From: Candidatus Fonsibacter sp.
Lineage (GTDB): Bacteria > Pseudomonadota > Alphaproteobacteria > Pelagibacterales > Pelagibacteraceae
DNA length: 16,173 bases
Direction: 5' to 3'
Assembly (NCBI GenBank): GCA_023257975.1
Contig: JALRAW010000028.1
Coordinates: forward strand, 1 to 16,173
The notes below the pieces were generated by a model. That model saw only the letters and a list, made by a program, of their open reading frames with translations. It was not told the DNA's origin and made no database searches. Made by a program: the position numbers and the translations under genes. This document shows, one piece after another, positions 1 to 7,544 of the stretch. The first letter of the stretch is position 1, and each line of letters opens with the position of its first letter.

Positions 1-320
1 AAGCCTTCGCGCCCATCGAGAAAGCCGCGGCGCAGGATCCAGGTGCGAAAGAAGGCCCAGAGGCCATGGCCGACCGCCGTGCCAAGGCTCGCACGCTGGC
101 CGCGTCCATGCAGGTCCAGAGCCCCTTCGCGCGAATAATGATTGACCTTTTCGAGTACCTGGTCGAGGCTGCGATAGCTCTCGTGCAGCAGCAGGCCGGG
201 CAGCGTGTCGATACGACCCTCCACCATCACACGCTCATGCACCCGGTGATCGCTGAAGCGGCCGGCATTGCGACGAAACAGGCGCAACACCTCATCGGGC
301 CACCAGCCCGAGTGGCGCAT
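1..320 (-). CDS. WaaE/KdtX-like family 2 glycosyltransferase, C-terminal fragment
   Basis: The minus strand is open for 106 codons from the ATG at 320-318 and runs off the window start. Visible blocks are RHSGWWPDEVLRLFRR (residues 2-17), DHRVHERV (24-31), HESYRSLDQ (46-54), NHYSREGA (60-67) and FFRTWILRRGFLDGREG (90-106). This series is what I know from the C-terminal half of WaaE/KdtX/LgtF-type enzymes, which add a sugar to the inner core of lipopolysaccharide on the cytoplasmic side of the inner membrane. The N-terminal nucleotide-sugar-binding half is absent. The ATG is probably an internal Met, because the family continues upstream of it while the codons beyond 320 are unrelated AT-rich DNA. 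G+C is about 65% by hand count, against about 19% just after 320. I infer a piece from a GC-rich proteobacterium joined to this contig, probably artificially. Confidence 0.75.
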   Translation of the reverse strand, partial: MRHSGWWPDEVLRLFRRNAGRFSDHRVHERVMVEGRIDTLPGLLLHESYRSLDQVLEKVNHYSREGALDLHGRGQRASLGTAVGHGLWAFFRTWILRRGFLDGREG

Positions 321-425
321 AACAATAAATATAAGTATGCTGTTTTTGCAAAATCAAAAATATATGATGTTGATTTTACTAAAATTGTACAAGAACTTAG
401 ATATAAATTTAGCACATTAAAATAA
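321..425 (+). CDS. rnpA: Probable ribonuclease P protein component (RnpA), C-terminal fragment
   Basis: These are 34 AT-rich codons ending in TAA at 423-425. The peptide contains YKYAVFAKSKIYDVDF and EL.YKFSTLK, resembling the last beta strand and helix of RnpA, the protein subunit that helps the RNase P RNA process tRNA 5' ends. The assignment leans mainly on context: rnpA precedes yidD and yidC in most bacteria, and here its stop overlaps the yidD start by one base (TAATG). The N-terminal two thirds is missing because unrelated GC-rich DNA is joined at 320/321. A longer plus-strand reading from the ATG at 66 only fuses antisense of the glycosyltransferase to this tail, so I do not accept that start. 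The short length leaves the name moderately uncertain. Confidence 0.6.
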   Translation, partial: NNKYKYAVFAKSKIYDVDFTKIVQELRYKFSTLK

Positions 426-682
426 TGATAAAAAAAATAGATAATTTTTTTTCCTTTATTCTTACAAAAGTTATTAAAATCTATAAATTTTTATTATCCC
501 CTTTTTTTCATAATGCTTGTCATTATGACCCGACTTGCTCTGAATACTTTATACAAAGTTTAAAAGAATTTGGTTTTATCAAGGGATGTTTTAAAGGCAT
601 TCTTAGAATTTTAAGATGCCACCCTATTAAATTTTTAGGTGGAGGATTTGGTTACGATCCTGTTGTAAATAAAAAAAAGTAA
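425..682 (+). CDS. yidD: Membrane protein insertion efficiency factor YidD
   Basis: This 85-residue protein fits the YidD family (about 70-90 residues). It has an N-terminal amphipathic stretch (FFSFILTKVIKIYKFLLSPFF, residues 8-28, in which the family carries its membrane-associating helix). The hallmark block follows: CHYDPTCSEYFIQSLKEFG (32-50), GCFKGILRILRCHP (54-67) and GGGFGYDPV (72-80), with three conserved cysteines at 32, 38 and 65. YidD is thought to sit on the inner face of the inner membrane and help YidC insert proteins. The ATG at 425-427 shares one base with the rnpA stop, and the stop lies 3 nt before yidC, so the genes are almost certainly cotranscribed. Confidence 0.93.
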   Translation: MIKKIDNFFSFILTKVIKIYKFLLSPFFHNACHYDPTCSEYFIQSLKEFGFIKGCFKGILRILRCHPIKFLGGGFGYDPVVNKKK

Positions 683-685
683 ATA

Positions 686-2380
686 ATGGAAAATAGAAAC
701 GTTATAATAGCGGTCATATTATCAACTGCAATCTTAATTGGTTGGTCAATGTTTGTTGAAAATCCTAATGAGATTAATAAAAATAAATTCGACACTCAAA
801 CAAAGACGGAAGTTCAAACAAATATTCAAAAACCAGATGCTCCACAAACTACAAAGGCAAATCCAACAAAAACAATATCTAGAAGTGAAGCACTAAAAGA
901 AAGTGATAGAGTTTTGATTGAAAATAGTAATTTATCTGGCTCTATATCCTTAAAAGGGGCTCTAATTGATGACATTGTATTAAAAAACTACAGAGAAACA
1001 TTAGATAAAAATAGCAAACCTATTATTCTTCTTAATCCAAAAAAAACTGATGATGCATATTTTGTTGAATCTGGTTGGGCAACAGCAAAATCGGATATTA
1101 AAGTTCCTGATAACAATAGTGTTTGGCAAATTAAGGAGGGTAAAAAATTAACTCCTAATTCTCCCATAACTCTAGAGTGGAATAATAGAGAAGGAATTAT
1201 TTTTTCAAAAAAAATTGAAATAGATGACAAATATCTATTTAAAATTACTGAAACGATTAGAAATGAAAAAAATAAAACTACTGAATTGTTTCATTACTCA
1301 CAGGTTACTAGAAACTCAAAACCTCACACAGACGCTTTTTATATTCTTCATGAGGGTTTGATTGGCGTCACAGATAAAAATTTAAAAGAAGAAACATATG
1401 CTACTATAGAAAAAGAGAAAAAAACATATACTGGAAAAAGTGGCTGGTTTGGTATTACCGATAAATACTGGATGTCTGCAATTATTCCTGAAAACGGAAA
1501 ATCTTTTAAAGCAGAGTATTCTTTTGCAAATGCTTATAAAGCAAATTTTATAATATTGGAGCCAACTGTAACGAGTCCGCAAAAAAGTGCCTCCAGTAGT
1601 TTTAAAATATTTCTTGGTGCAAAAGAAGTTCATACTGTTGATGGTTATGCTGAAAAAGAAAAAATTGATCGTTTTGACTTAGCTATCGATTGGGGTTGGT
1701 TTTATTTTATTACAAAACCATTATTTTTTGTAATCGATTATATTTTTAAATTAATTGGAAACTTCGGTATTGCAATTATTATATTGACCGTAATTGTTAG
1801 AATTATATTTTTTCCACTTTCAAATTATTCCTTTAAATCAATGGCAAAAATGAAGGTTCTACAGCCAGAGATGTTACGAATAAAAGAGCTATACAAAGAC
1901 GACGTCAAAAGAACTCAGCAAGAAATGATGGCTTTATATAAAAGAGAAAAAGTAAATCCTTTATCAGGATGTCTTCCAATATTAATTCAAATTCCAATTT
2001 TCTTTGCTGTTTACAAAATGCTTTTTGTAACTCTTGAAATGCGTCATGCTCCATTTTTTGGATGGATAAAAGATTTGTCAGCCGCAGATCCAACTACGAT
2101 CTTTAATTTATTTGGTTTAATTCCTTGGAATCCTCCTTCATTTTTAATGATAGGTGTATGGCCAATATTGATGGGCATAACTATGTATTTGCAGCAAAAA
2201 TTAAATCCAACTCCTCCAGATCCAATACAAGCAAAAATTTTTGCATTCTTTCCTTTAATTTTAACTGTTATGTTAGCAACTTTCCCTTCTGGACTAGTTG
2301 TATATTGGACAGTAAGTAACGTGCTTACGATGGCTCAACAGTACTACATCATGAGGAAAACCACGGTGAAAACGGTTTAA
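686..2380 (+). CDS. yidC: Membrane protein insertase YidC (Oxa1 family)
   Basis: The 564-residue product has the long proteobacterial YidC layout. An N-terminal membrane anchor (about residues 6-24) is followed by a Thr/Lys/Gln-rich linker and a large periplasmic domain (about 75-330), then the conserved five-helix insertase core from about 335. The core shows ILTVIVRIIFFPLS with Arg372, the positively charged residue in the hydrophilic groove; the cytoplasmic hairpin QPEMLRIKELYKDD (393-406); PLSGCLPILIQIPIFFAVYKML (425-446); and the last helices with FPSGLVVYW (533-541). YidC inserts membrane proteins alone or with SecYEG. The stop (TAA 2378-2380) overlaps the argB start by one base. yihA/engB, often found between yidC and argB in alphaproteobacteria, has no room here. 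The C-terminal tail after the last helix is very short. Confidence 0.97.
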   Translation: MENRNVIIAVILSTAILIGWSMFVENPNEINKNKFDTQTKTEVQTNIQKPDAPQTTKANPTKTISRSEALKESDRVLIENSNLSGSISLKGALIDDIVLKNYRETLDKNSKPIILLNPKKTDDAYFVESGWATAKSDIKVPDNNSVWQIKEGKKLTPNSPITLEWNNREGIIFSKKIEIDDKYLFKITETIRNEKNKTTELFHYSQVTRNSKPHTDAFYILHEGLIGVTDKNLKEETYATIEKEKKTYTGKSGWFGITDKYWMSAIIPENGKSFKAEYSFANAYKANFIILEPTVTSPQKSASSSFKIFLGAKEVHTVDGYAEKEKIDRFDLAIDWGWFYFITKPLFFVIDYIFKLIGNFGIAIIILTVIVRIIFFPLSNYSFKSMAKMKVLQPEMLRIKELYKDDVKRTQQEMMALYKREKVNPLSGCLPILIQIPIFFAVYKMLFVTLEMRHAPFFGWIKDLSAADPTTIFNLFGLIPWNPPSFLMIGVWPILMGITMYLQQKLNPTPPDPIQAKIFAFFPLILTVMLATFPSGLVVYWTVSNVLTMAQQYYIMRKTTVKTV

Positions 2381-3234
2381 TGGATATAAAGTCTTTTTGG
2401 CCAGAACTTGGTCCATCAATTCAAGAGGCATCTGTTTACTTTGATAAATATAAAAATAAAAAAATAATTCTCAAATACGGTGGTCAGGTAATGTCTGATC
2501 AGAGTCTTTCAAAAGCATTTGCACAGGATGCTGCGATTTTAAGAAAATTAGATATTGATGTTGCTGTAATTCATGGTGGAGGACCACAAATTAAGACTAA
2601 ACTTGAAGCTCAAAATTTAGAAAGTAAATTCATTTCAGGATTAAGAGTCACTGATGAAAATGTAATTAAAGTTGTTGAAGACGTTTTATTAAATGAAATA
2701 AATCCAGATCTAAGAGATGCAATTATAAATTATGGTTCAAAAGCAGAGTCTGTTACTGTTAGAAAAAATAATGCAATTCACATCGACAAAGCTATAGATG
2801 AAAAATTAGGATTTGTTGGAGATCCAAAAAAAATCGACACAAAAATATTAAATAATTTTTTTAAACAAAAAATTATACCCGTTATTGCTCCTATGGGTAT
2901 GGATAATAAAGGCCAAGTTTACAATATTAATGCCGATACTGCTGCTGGAACTATTGCAAATCAAATAAAAGCGGAAAGACTTTTATTAATGACCGATGTT
3001 CCAGGAGTAAATGATAAAAATGGTAACTTGATATCACAATTATCTACGAAACAAGCCTTAGATCTTATTAATGATGGAACAATTACTGGAGGAATGATTC
3101 CAAAAATCAAAACATGCATTAGCGCTATTGAATCTGGTGTGAATGGGGTAGTTATTATTGATGGAAGAAAATCTCATGCAGTTCTTTTTGAGTTATTTTC
3201 AAATCTTGGGGCTGGAACGCTTATAATAAAATAA
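2380..3234 (+). CDS. argB: Acetylglutamate kinase
   Basis: ArgB phosphorylates N-acetylglutamate with ATP, the second step of arginine synthesis in the cytoplasm. The amino acid kinase fold is shown by LKYGG (residues 31-35), VIHGGGPQI (63-71), SGLRVTD (86-92), NINADTAAG (182-190) and TGGMIPK (236-242), with the glycine-rich LGAGTLI end. At 284 residues it is longer than the E. coli enzyme and has an N-terminal extension of about 25 residues before the first strand. Such an N-helix is typical of the hexameric, arginine-inhibited class, so feedback inhibition is a reasonable inference. The start overlaps the yidC stop and the stop overlaps the next gene's start, each as TAATG, which suggests translational coupling. 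Confidence 0.96.
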   Translation: MDIKSFWPELGPSIQEASVYFDKYKNKKIILKYGGQVMSDQSLSKAFAQDAAILRKLDIDVAVIHGGGPQIKTKLEAQNLESKFISGLRVTDENVIKVVEDVLLNEINPDLRDAIINYGSKAESVTVRKNNAIHIDKAIDEKLGFVGDPKKIDTKILNNFFKQKIIPVIAPMGMDNKGQVYNINADTAAGTIANQIKAERLLLMTDVPGVNDKNGNLISQLSTKQALDLINDGTITGGMIPKIKTCISAIESGVNGVVIIDGRKSHAVLFELFSNLGAGTLIIK

Positions 3235-3902
3235 TGGATGAAATAAAAAACGTAAAATTTTGGATTTTTGATTTAGACAACACTCTTTATCCTTCTTCTA
3301 CTAATTTATTTTCGAGAATTGATAAATTAATGGCAAGTTTTATCACTCAACATTTAAATGTTAATCATGAAGAAGCCATTCAAATAAAAAATGATTATTT
3401 TCAAAAACATGGAACAACTTTGAATGGATTGATTAAGCATCATAATATTGATCCTCATCACTTTTTAGAATTTGTACATAATATTGATTATAGTTTTTTA
3501 AACAAAAATGAAAAACTCAATAAAGAGATAAAAAATTTACCTGGAAAAAAAATTATATTTACTAATGGTTCAAAAAAACATGCAAAAAAAGTTGTGAGTA
3601 ATTTACAGCTTGATGAAAATCTTTTTTCAATATTTGACATCGTTGACTCAGATTTTGTTCCAAAACCAGAAAGATCTCCTTATGAAAGACTTATTAAAAA
3701 ATATGACATTATACCTGAACAAAGTATTTTTTTTGAAGACATCGCACGAAACCTTAAACCAGCTCATGATCTTGGAATGAAAACAGGGTGGGTAATAAAT
3801 GAAGATAATTGGGCAAAAGAAGGCCACGATGAAGATCATGTTCACTTTAAAATAAAAGAATTAGATCATTTTCTTGAGCAGTGTAATTTGTTAATTAAAT
3901 AG
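3234..3902 (+). CDS. HAD-family pyrimidine 5'-nucleotidase-like phosphatase
   Basis: This 222-residue haloacid dehalogenase superfamily enzyme has all four motifs. Motif I is [10 protein letters not shown] (residues 10-19; nucleophile Asp13, acid Asp15), motif II IIFTNGS (107-113), motif III Lys144 in [12 protein letters not shown], and motif [11 protein letters not shown] (166-174). The DLDNTLYP start and helical cap match the pyrimidine-5'-nucleotidase subgroup (yeast SDT1-like), which dephosphorylates UMP/CMP-type nucleotides, though the substrate cannot be read from sequence. A gene of this type between argB and dapD is a familiar alphaproteobacterial arrangement as I recall it. It overlaps argB by one base and ends 2 nt before dapD, so it belongs to the same transcription unit. 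Confidence 0.85.
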   Translation: MDEIKNVKFWIFDLDNTLYPSSTNLFSRIDKLMASFITQHLNVNHEEAIQIKNDYFQKHGTTLNGLIKHHNIDPHHFLEFVHNIDYSFLNKNEKLNKEIKNLPGKKIIFTNGSKKHAKKVVSNLQLDENLFSIFDIVDSDFVPKPERSPYERLIKKYDIIPEQSIFFEDIARNLKPAHDLGMKTGWVINEDNWAKEGHDEDHVHFKIKELDHFLEQCNLLIK

Positions 3903-3904
3903 AT

Positions 3905-4720
3905 ATGAGTATTGAAAATATTATTTTAGAAGCCTGGGAAAACAAAAGTAATATTAATAAAAATTCTAATAAATCGATTATTTCTGCAATTAACGAAACT
4001 TTAGAAAAACTTGATTCAGGAATTATTCGTGTATGTGAAAAAAAGAATAATGAATGGCATACACATCAATGGATAAAAAAAGCAATTCTTTTAAGTTTTA
4101 AAATTCAAGATAACAAAATTTTATCAGGTCCTTATACATCTTGGTTTGACAAAGTAGATGGCAAAACAACTCTTTGGGATGAAAAAAAACATATTGATGC
4201 TGGATTTAGAGCAGTGCCTAACGGGGTTATAAGAAAATCTGCATACGTAGGAAAAAATGTTGTGTTAATGCCTTCCTTTATAAATGTAGGTGCTTACGTT
4301 GATGATGGAACAATGATCGATACTTGGTCAACGGTTGGTTCTTGCGCACAAATAGGAAAAAATTGCCATATCTCTGGAGGGGTTGGAATTGGAGGAGTAT
4401 TAGAACCTCTTCAAGCAAATCCGGTAATCATTGAAGATAATTGTTTTATTGGAGCAAGATCAGAAATAGCTGAGGGAGTAATTGTTGGGGAAGGCTCTGT
4501 AATTTCAATGGGAGTTTATATTGGAGCTTCTACAAAAATTATAGATAGAAAAACAAACAAAACTATTTACGGAAAAGTACCTCCTTATTCTGTAGTGGTT
4601 TCAGGATCACTTGCAAATGAAGATAAAAATAAACCAAGTCTATATTGTGCAGTGATTGTAAAAACAGTGGATGAAAAAACTAGAAGCAAAACTTCAATAA
4701 ACGACTTACTAAGAGATTAA
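3905..4720 (+). CDS. dapD: 2,3,4,5-tetrahydropyridine-2,6-dicarboxylate N-succinyltransferase
   Basis: DapD transfers succinyl from succinyl-CoA to tetrahydrodipicolinate in the succinylase branch of diaminopimelate/lysine synthesis. The 271-residue length matches the roughly 274-residue E. coli enzyme. An N-terminal helical domain is followed by a left-handed beta helix of hexapeptide repeats (about residues 98-220): [67 protein letters not shown] and [11 protein letters not shown]. The C-terminal part carries [11 protein letters not shown]. The next gene, dapE, acts two steps later in the same pathway and starts 1 nt after this stop, which strongly supports the call. Confidence 0.97.
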   Translation: MSIENIILEAWENKSNINKNSNKSIISAINETLEKLDSGIIRVCEKKNNEWHTHQWIKKAILLSFKIQDNKILSGPYTSWFDKVDGKTTLWDEKKHIDAGFRAVPNGVIRKSAYVGKNVVLMPSFINVGAYVDDGTMIDTWSTVGSCAQIGKNCHISGGVGIGGVLEPLQANPVIIEDNCFIGARSEIAEGVIVGEGSVISMGVYIGASTKIIDRKTNKTIYGKVPPYSVVVSGSLANEDKNKPSLYCAVIVKTVDEKTRSKTSINDLLRD

Positions 4721-4721
4721 C

Positions 4722-5882
4722 ATGCTAAAGACTATCAATGAAGTTTCTTTAGCAAAAGATCTTGTTAAATGTCAAAGTGTTACGCCTAAAGACGATGGTG
4801 CAATTAATACTGTTATAAAAAATCTAAAAAAAATAGGTTTTAAATGTCAGGTTATGGAGTTTCAAGAAAAAGGAACTGCAAAAATTAAAAATTTATATGC
4901 AAAAATTGGAAAAAGTTCTCCTAATTTTTGTTTTGCTGGACATACTGACGTTGTTCCAGTTGGAGACCTAAAGTCATGGACTGTTAATCCCTTTGGTGGG
5001 GTTATTAAAAATCAAAAATTAATTGGGCGTGGTATCAGTGATATGAAAGGTGCTATTGCTTGTTTTATAGCCGCTGTTAGTGAATTTTTGAAAAAAAATA
5101 AAAAACTAAAAGGATCTATAAGTTTACTCATAACAGGTGATGAAGAAACTATTGCAATTAATGGAACAAAAAAAGTTATAGAAAAATTAATACAAAAAAA
5201 AGAAAAAATTAATTTTTGTATAGTTGGGGAGCCTACGAATGAAAATAAGCTCGGTGAAATGATTAAAATTGGAAGAAGAGGGAGTATGACGGGTTATTTA
5301 ACAATTATAGGCACTCAAGGACATGTTGCCTATCCTCACGATTCTAACAACCCCTCTACAATTATAATTGAAGTTTTAAATAAAATAAAAAAATTAAAAC
5401 TAGATAGGGGTAATAAAGATTTCGAGCCTTCAAATCTTGAAATTACAAAAATTACAATTGATAACACTGCCGATAATGTCATTCCTGCGGAAGCAAAAGC
5501 TTCTTTTAATATAAGATTTAATAATTTACACTCATCAAAATCTCTTAAAAGTAAATTAAACAAAATTTTTTCTTCTATTACTAAAAAATTCAAAGCAAGT
5601 TACAAAATTAAGTACCATGTCTCTGGAGAGTCTTTTTTAACAAAACCTAATAAAACTGTTTACATGATTAAAAATGTTATAAAAAAAAGCACAAAAATTA
5701 ATCCTATTTTATCAACATCAGGTGGAACCTCTGATGCCCGTTTTATAAAAAAAATTGCTCCTTGTATTGAATTTGGTTTAATTGCAAAAACTATTCATCA
5801 AGTAGACGAAATGGCCAAAGTTTCTGATTTAAAAAAATTAAAAAATATATATTTAGACATTCTTGTTAATTACTTTAAGTGA
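4722..5882 (+). CDS. dapE: Succinyl-diaminopimelate desuccinylase
   Basis: DapE is a di-zinc M20-family amidohydrolase that removes succinate from N-succinyl-LL-diaminopimelate, giving LL-DAP for lysine and peptidoglycan. At 386 residues it is near the usual 375-380. Metal and catalytic positions are visible: FAGHTDVVP (His74, Asp76), GRGISDMKGA (Asp107, bridging), TGDEE (residues 138-142, general base and metal Glu), VGEPT (Glu170) and the C-terminal TIHQVDE His. The lid and dimerization domain contains RRGSMTGYLTIIGTQGHVAYPH, and GGTSDARF lies in the second half of the catalytic domain. The stop overlaps the next start as GTGA (5879-5882). Confidence 0.96.
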   Translation: MLKTINEVSLAKDLVKCQSVTPKDDGAINTVIKNLKKIGFKCQVMEFQEKGTAKIKNLYAKIGKSSPNFCFAGHTDVVPVGDLKSWTVNPFGGVIKNQKLIGRGISDMKGAIACFIAAVSEFLKKNKKLKGSISLLITGDEETIAINGTKKVIEKLIQKKEKINFCIVGEPTNENKLGEMIKIGRRGSMTGYLTIIGTQGHVAYPHDSNNPSTIIIEVLNKIKKLKLDRGNKDFEPSNLEITKITIDNTADNVIPAEAKASFNIRFNNLHSSKSLKSKLNKIFSSITKKFKASYKIKYHVSGESFLTKPNKTVYMIKNVIKKSTKINPILSTSGGTSDARFIKKIAPCIEFGLIAKTIHQVDEMAKVSDLKKLKNIYLDILVNYFK

Positions 5883-6805
5883 CAACCTGCATATTTACCT
5901 CTGACTCATCTGTTCAACATGACACTGGTCCTGGACATCCAGAATGTCCTGGAAGAATTCCATCAATTATAAATGGTCTAAAAAAAATACCATCTAAAAA
6001 CTTAATCTGGAAAAAAATTAGCTCTTTTGATGAGAAATATATAAAACTTACTCATTCAGAAAAATATTTAAAAAAAATTAATCAATCTTTTCCAATAGAA
6101 GGCTTAACTTTTCTTGATGGAGACACAATTGTGTCTAAATACAGTAAAAAAGCGGCTTATGATGCTGTTTCATCAATAATTAATGCAATAGATGGCATCA
6201 TGAATAAAGAATTTGATAATGCTTTTTGTATTATCAGACCTCCTGGACACCATGCAGAAAAAGAACAGGCTATGGGATTTTGTATATTTAATAACGTTGC
6301 AGTGGGCGCAACTTATTTATTAGAAAAATATAAATTAAATAAAGTAGCCATACTTGATTTTGATGTTCACCATGGAAATGGAACTCAGGATATTTTTTAT
6401 AATGAAAAAAAAGTTTTATATATTTCGTCCCATCAATTTCCATTTTATCCTGGCACCGGCTCTGCAGATGAAACCGGAAAATATAATAATATTTTAAATA
6501 TCCCTCTAAAAGCAGGAACAAGCTCTAAAGAATTTTTCGATAGTTATAAAAAAGTTTATGATAAATTAAATGAATTTAAACCTGAATTTATATTATTGTC
6601 TGCTGGTTTTGATGCTCACAAAAATGATCCTTTGGCTAACATTAATTTAGAATCTAAAGACTATTACACTTTGACAAGAGAAATTATGAAAATTGCAAAG
6701 CTAGTCTGTGGCAATAAAATTGTTTCAATCTTAGAGGGGGGCTACAATCTTGAAGCTATTCAGGAAAGCGCCAAGTATCACGTTGAAGCTTTATTAGAAA
6801 TTTAA
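5879..6805 (+). CDS. Histone-deacetylase-like family amidohydrolase
   Basis: The 308-residue protein belongs to the arginase/deacetylase fold of histone deacetylases, acetoin-utilization AcuC and acetylpolyamine amidohydrolases. Motifs are HDTGPGHPECPGR (residues 14-26), IRPPGHHAEKEQAMGFCIFNN (119-139; catalytic His124-His125), LDFDVHHGNGTQD (159-171; zinc Asp162 and His164), SAGFDAHKNDPLA (241-253; zinc Asp245) and EGGYN (286-290; transition-state Tyr289). It should be a cytoplasmic Zn-dependent deacylase. Bacterial members act on acetylated small molecules or proteins, and the substrate here is unknown. I chose the GTG start at 5879 because it overlaps the dapE stop by 4 nt and reads straight into the family's N-terminus. 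It is the last gene of the plus-strand run and ends one base from the converging truA. Confidence 0.88.
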   Translation: MTTCIFTSDSSVQHDTGPGHPECPGRIPSIINGLKKIPSKNLIWKKISSFDEKYIKLTHSEKYLKKINQSFPIEGLTFLDGDTIVSKYSKKAAYDAVSSIINAIDGIMNKEFDNAFCIIRPPGHHAEKEQAMGFCIFNNVAVGATYLLEKYKLNKVAILDFDVHHGNGTQDIFYNEKKVLYISSHQFPFYPGTGSADETGKYNNILNIPLKAGTSSKEFFDSYKKVYDKLNEFKPEFILLSAGFDAHKNDPLANINLESKDYYTLTREIMKIAKLVCGNKIVSILEGGYNLEAIQESAKYHVEALLEI

Positions 6806-6806
6806 A

Positions 6807-7544
6807 TTAATAAAAAATATTCTCTAAATATAAACCTGCAGCTGGTGCTGGGGATGCACATTTAGATCTGTCTTTAGAATTTAAAGCGTCTAATAGATCT
6901 TTTTTTGCCCATTTATTTTCACCCACAAGCTTTATGCATCCCATCATAGAACGAACTTGATGTTGTAAAAAAGACTGCGATTCAAAATAACTATAGATAT
7001 AATCATTTTTTTTAAAAATATTTATTTTTTCCATGGTTTTTATTGGTGATTTAGCGCCACACGAAGCTGATCTGAAAGTTGTAAAATCATGAGTTCCTAT
7101 CAAAATCTGTGCAGCATCATTCATTTTTTTTTCGTCTAATTTTATTTTTAATTGCCACGCCCTGTCTTTTTCTATGGACAGTGGTGATTCTCGATTAATA
7201 ATTACATATTTATAAATTCTTAATTTTGCATCCCGTCTTGAATCAAAATCAGCATTAGTTAATTCTGTTTTTAAAATACTTATAGATTCATTTTTTAAAT
7301 AAAAATTTAGAGCATCAGTAATTTTTTTAGCGTCAATATCTTTGTTGAAATCAAAATGAAAAACTTGATGAACTGCATGAACGCCTGCATCTGTTCTTCC
7401 CGCCCCAGAAATTATAATTTTTTTTTCAGCTATCTTTTCAATTGCCTGTTCAATCGCCTCCTGAACTGACCTGCCATTTAATTGTCTTTGCCAACCTACA
7501 AAATGAGTGCCATCGTATTCAACTATACATTTAAATCTTGGCAT
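6807..7544 (-). CDS. truA: tRNA pseudouridine synthase A (positions 38-40)
   Basis: TruA isomerizes uridines 38-40 in the anticodon stem of many tRNAs. The 245-residue length fits. Visible are the N-terminal EYDGTHFVGWQRQ (residues 9-21), the catalytic loop SGAGRTDAGVHAVHQVFHFD (46-65) with nucleophile Asp52, HDFTTFRSA and the late FLQHQVRSMMG block. It is the last gene of def-fmt-truA: the fmt stop and truA start are directly adjacent (7545/7544). The gene ends with TAA at 6809-6807, one base from the stop of the plus-strand deacetylase-like gene, leaving no space for a dedicated terminator. Confidence 0.97.
   Translation of the reverse strand: MPRFKCIVEYDGTHFVGWQRQLNGRSVQEAIEQAIEKIAEKKIIISGAGRTDAGVHAVHQVFHFDFNKDIDAKKITDALNFYLKNESISILKTELTNADFDSRRDAKLRIYKYVIINRESPLSIEKDRAWQLKIKLDEKKMNDAAQILIGTHDFTTFRSASCGAKSPIKTMEKINIFKKNDYIYSYFESQSFLQHQVRSMMGCIKLVGENKWAKKDLLDALNSKDRSKCASPAPAAGLYLENIFY

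Noticed and set aside
66..425. Plus-strand open reading of 119 codons
   Set aside because: Its first 85 codons are antisense of a clear glycosyltransferase in GC-rich DNA and its tail is the end of rnpA. It exists only because of the junction at 320/321.
988..1633. Minus-strand open readings inside yidC
   Set aside because: They are antisense to a well-supported gene, have low-complexity Phe/Ile/Cys-rich products and show no recognisable domain.
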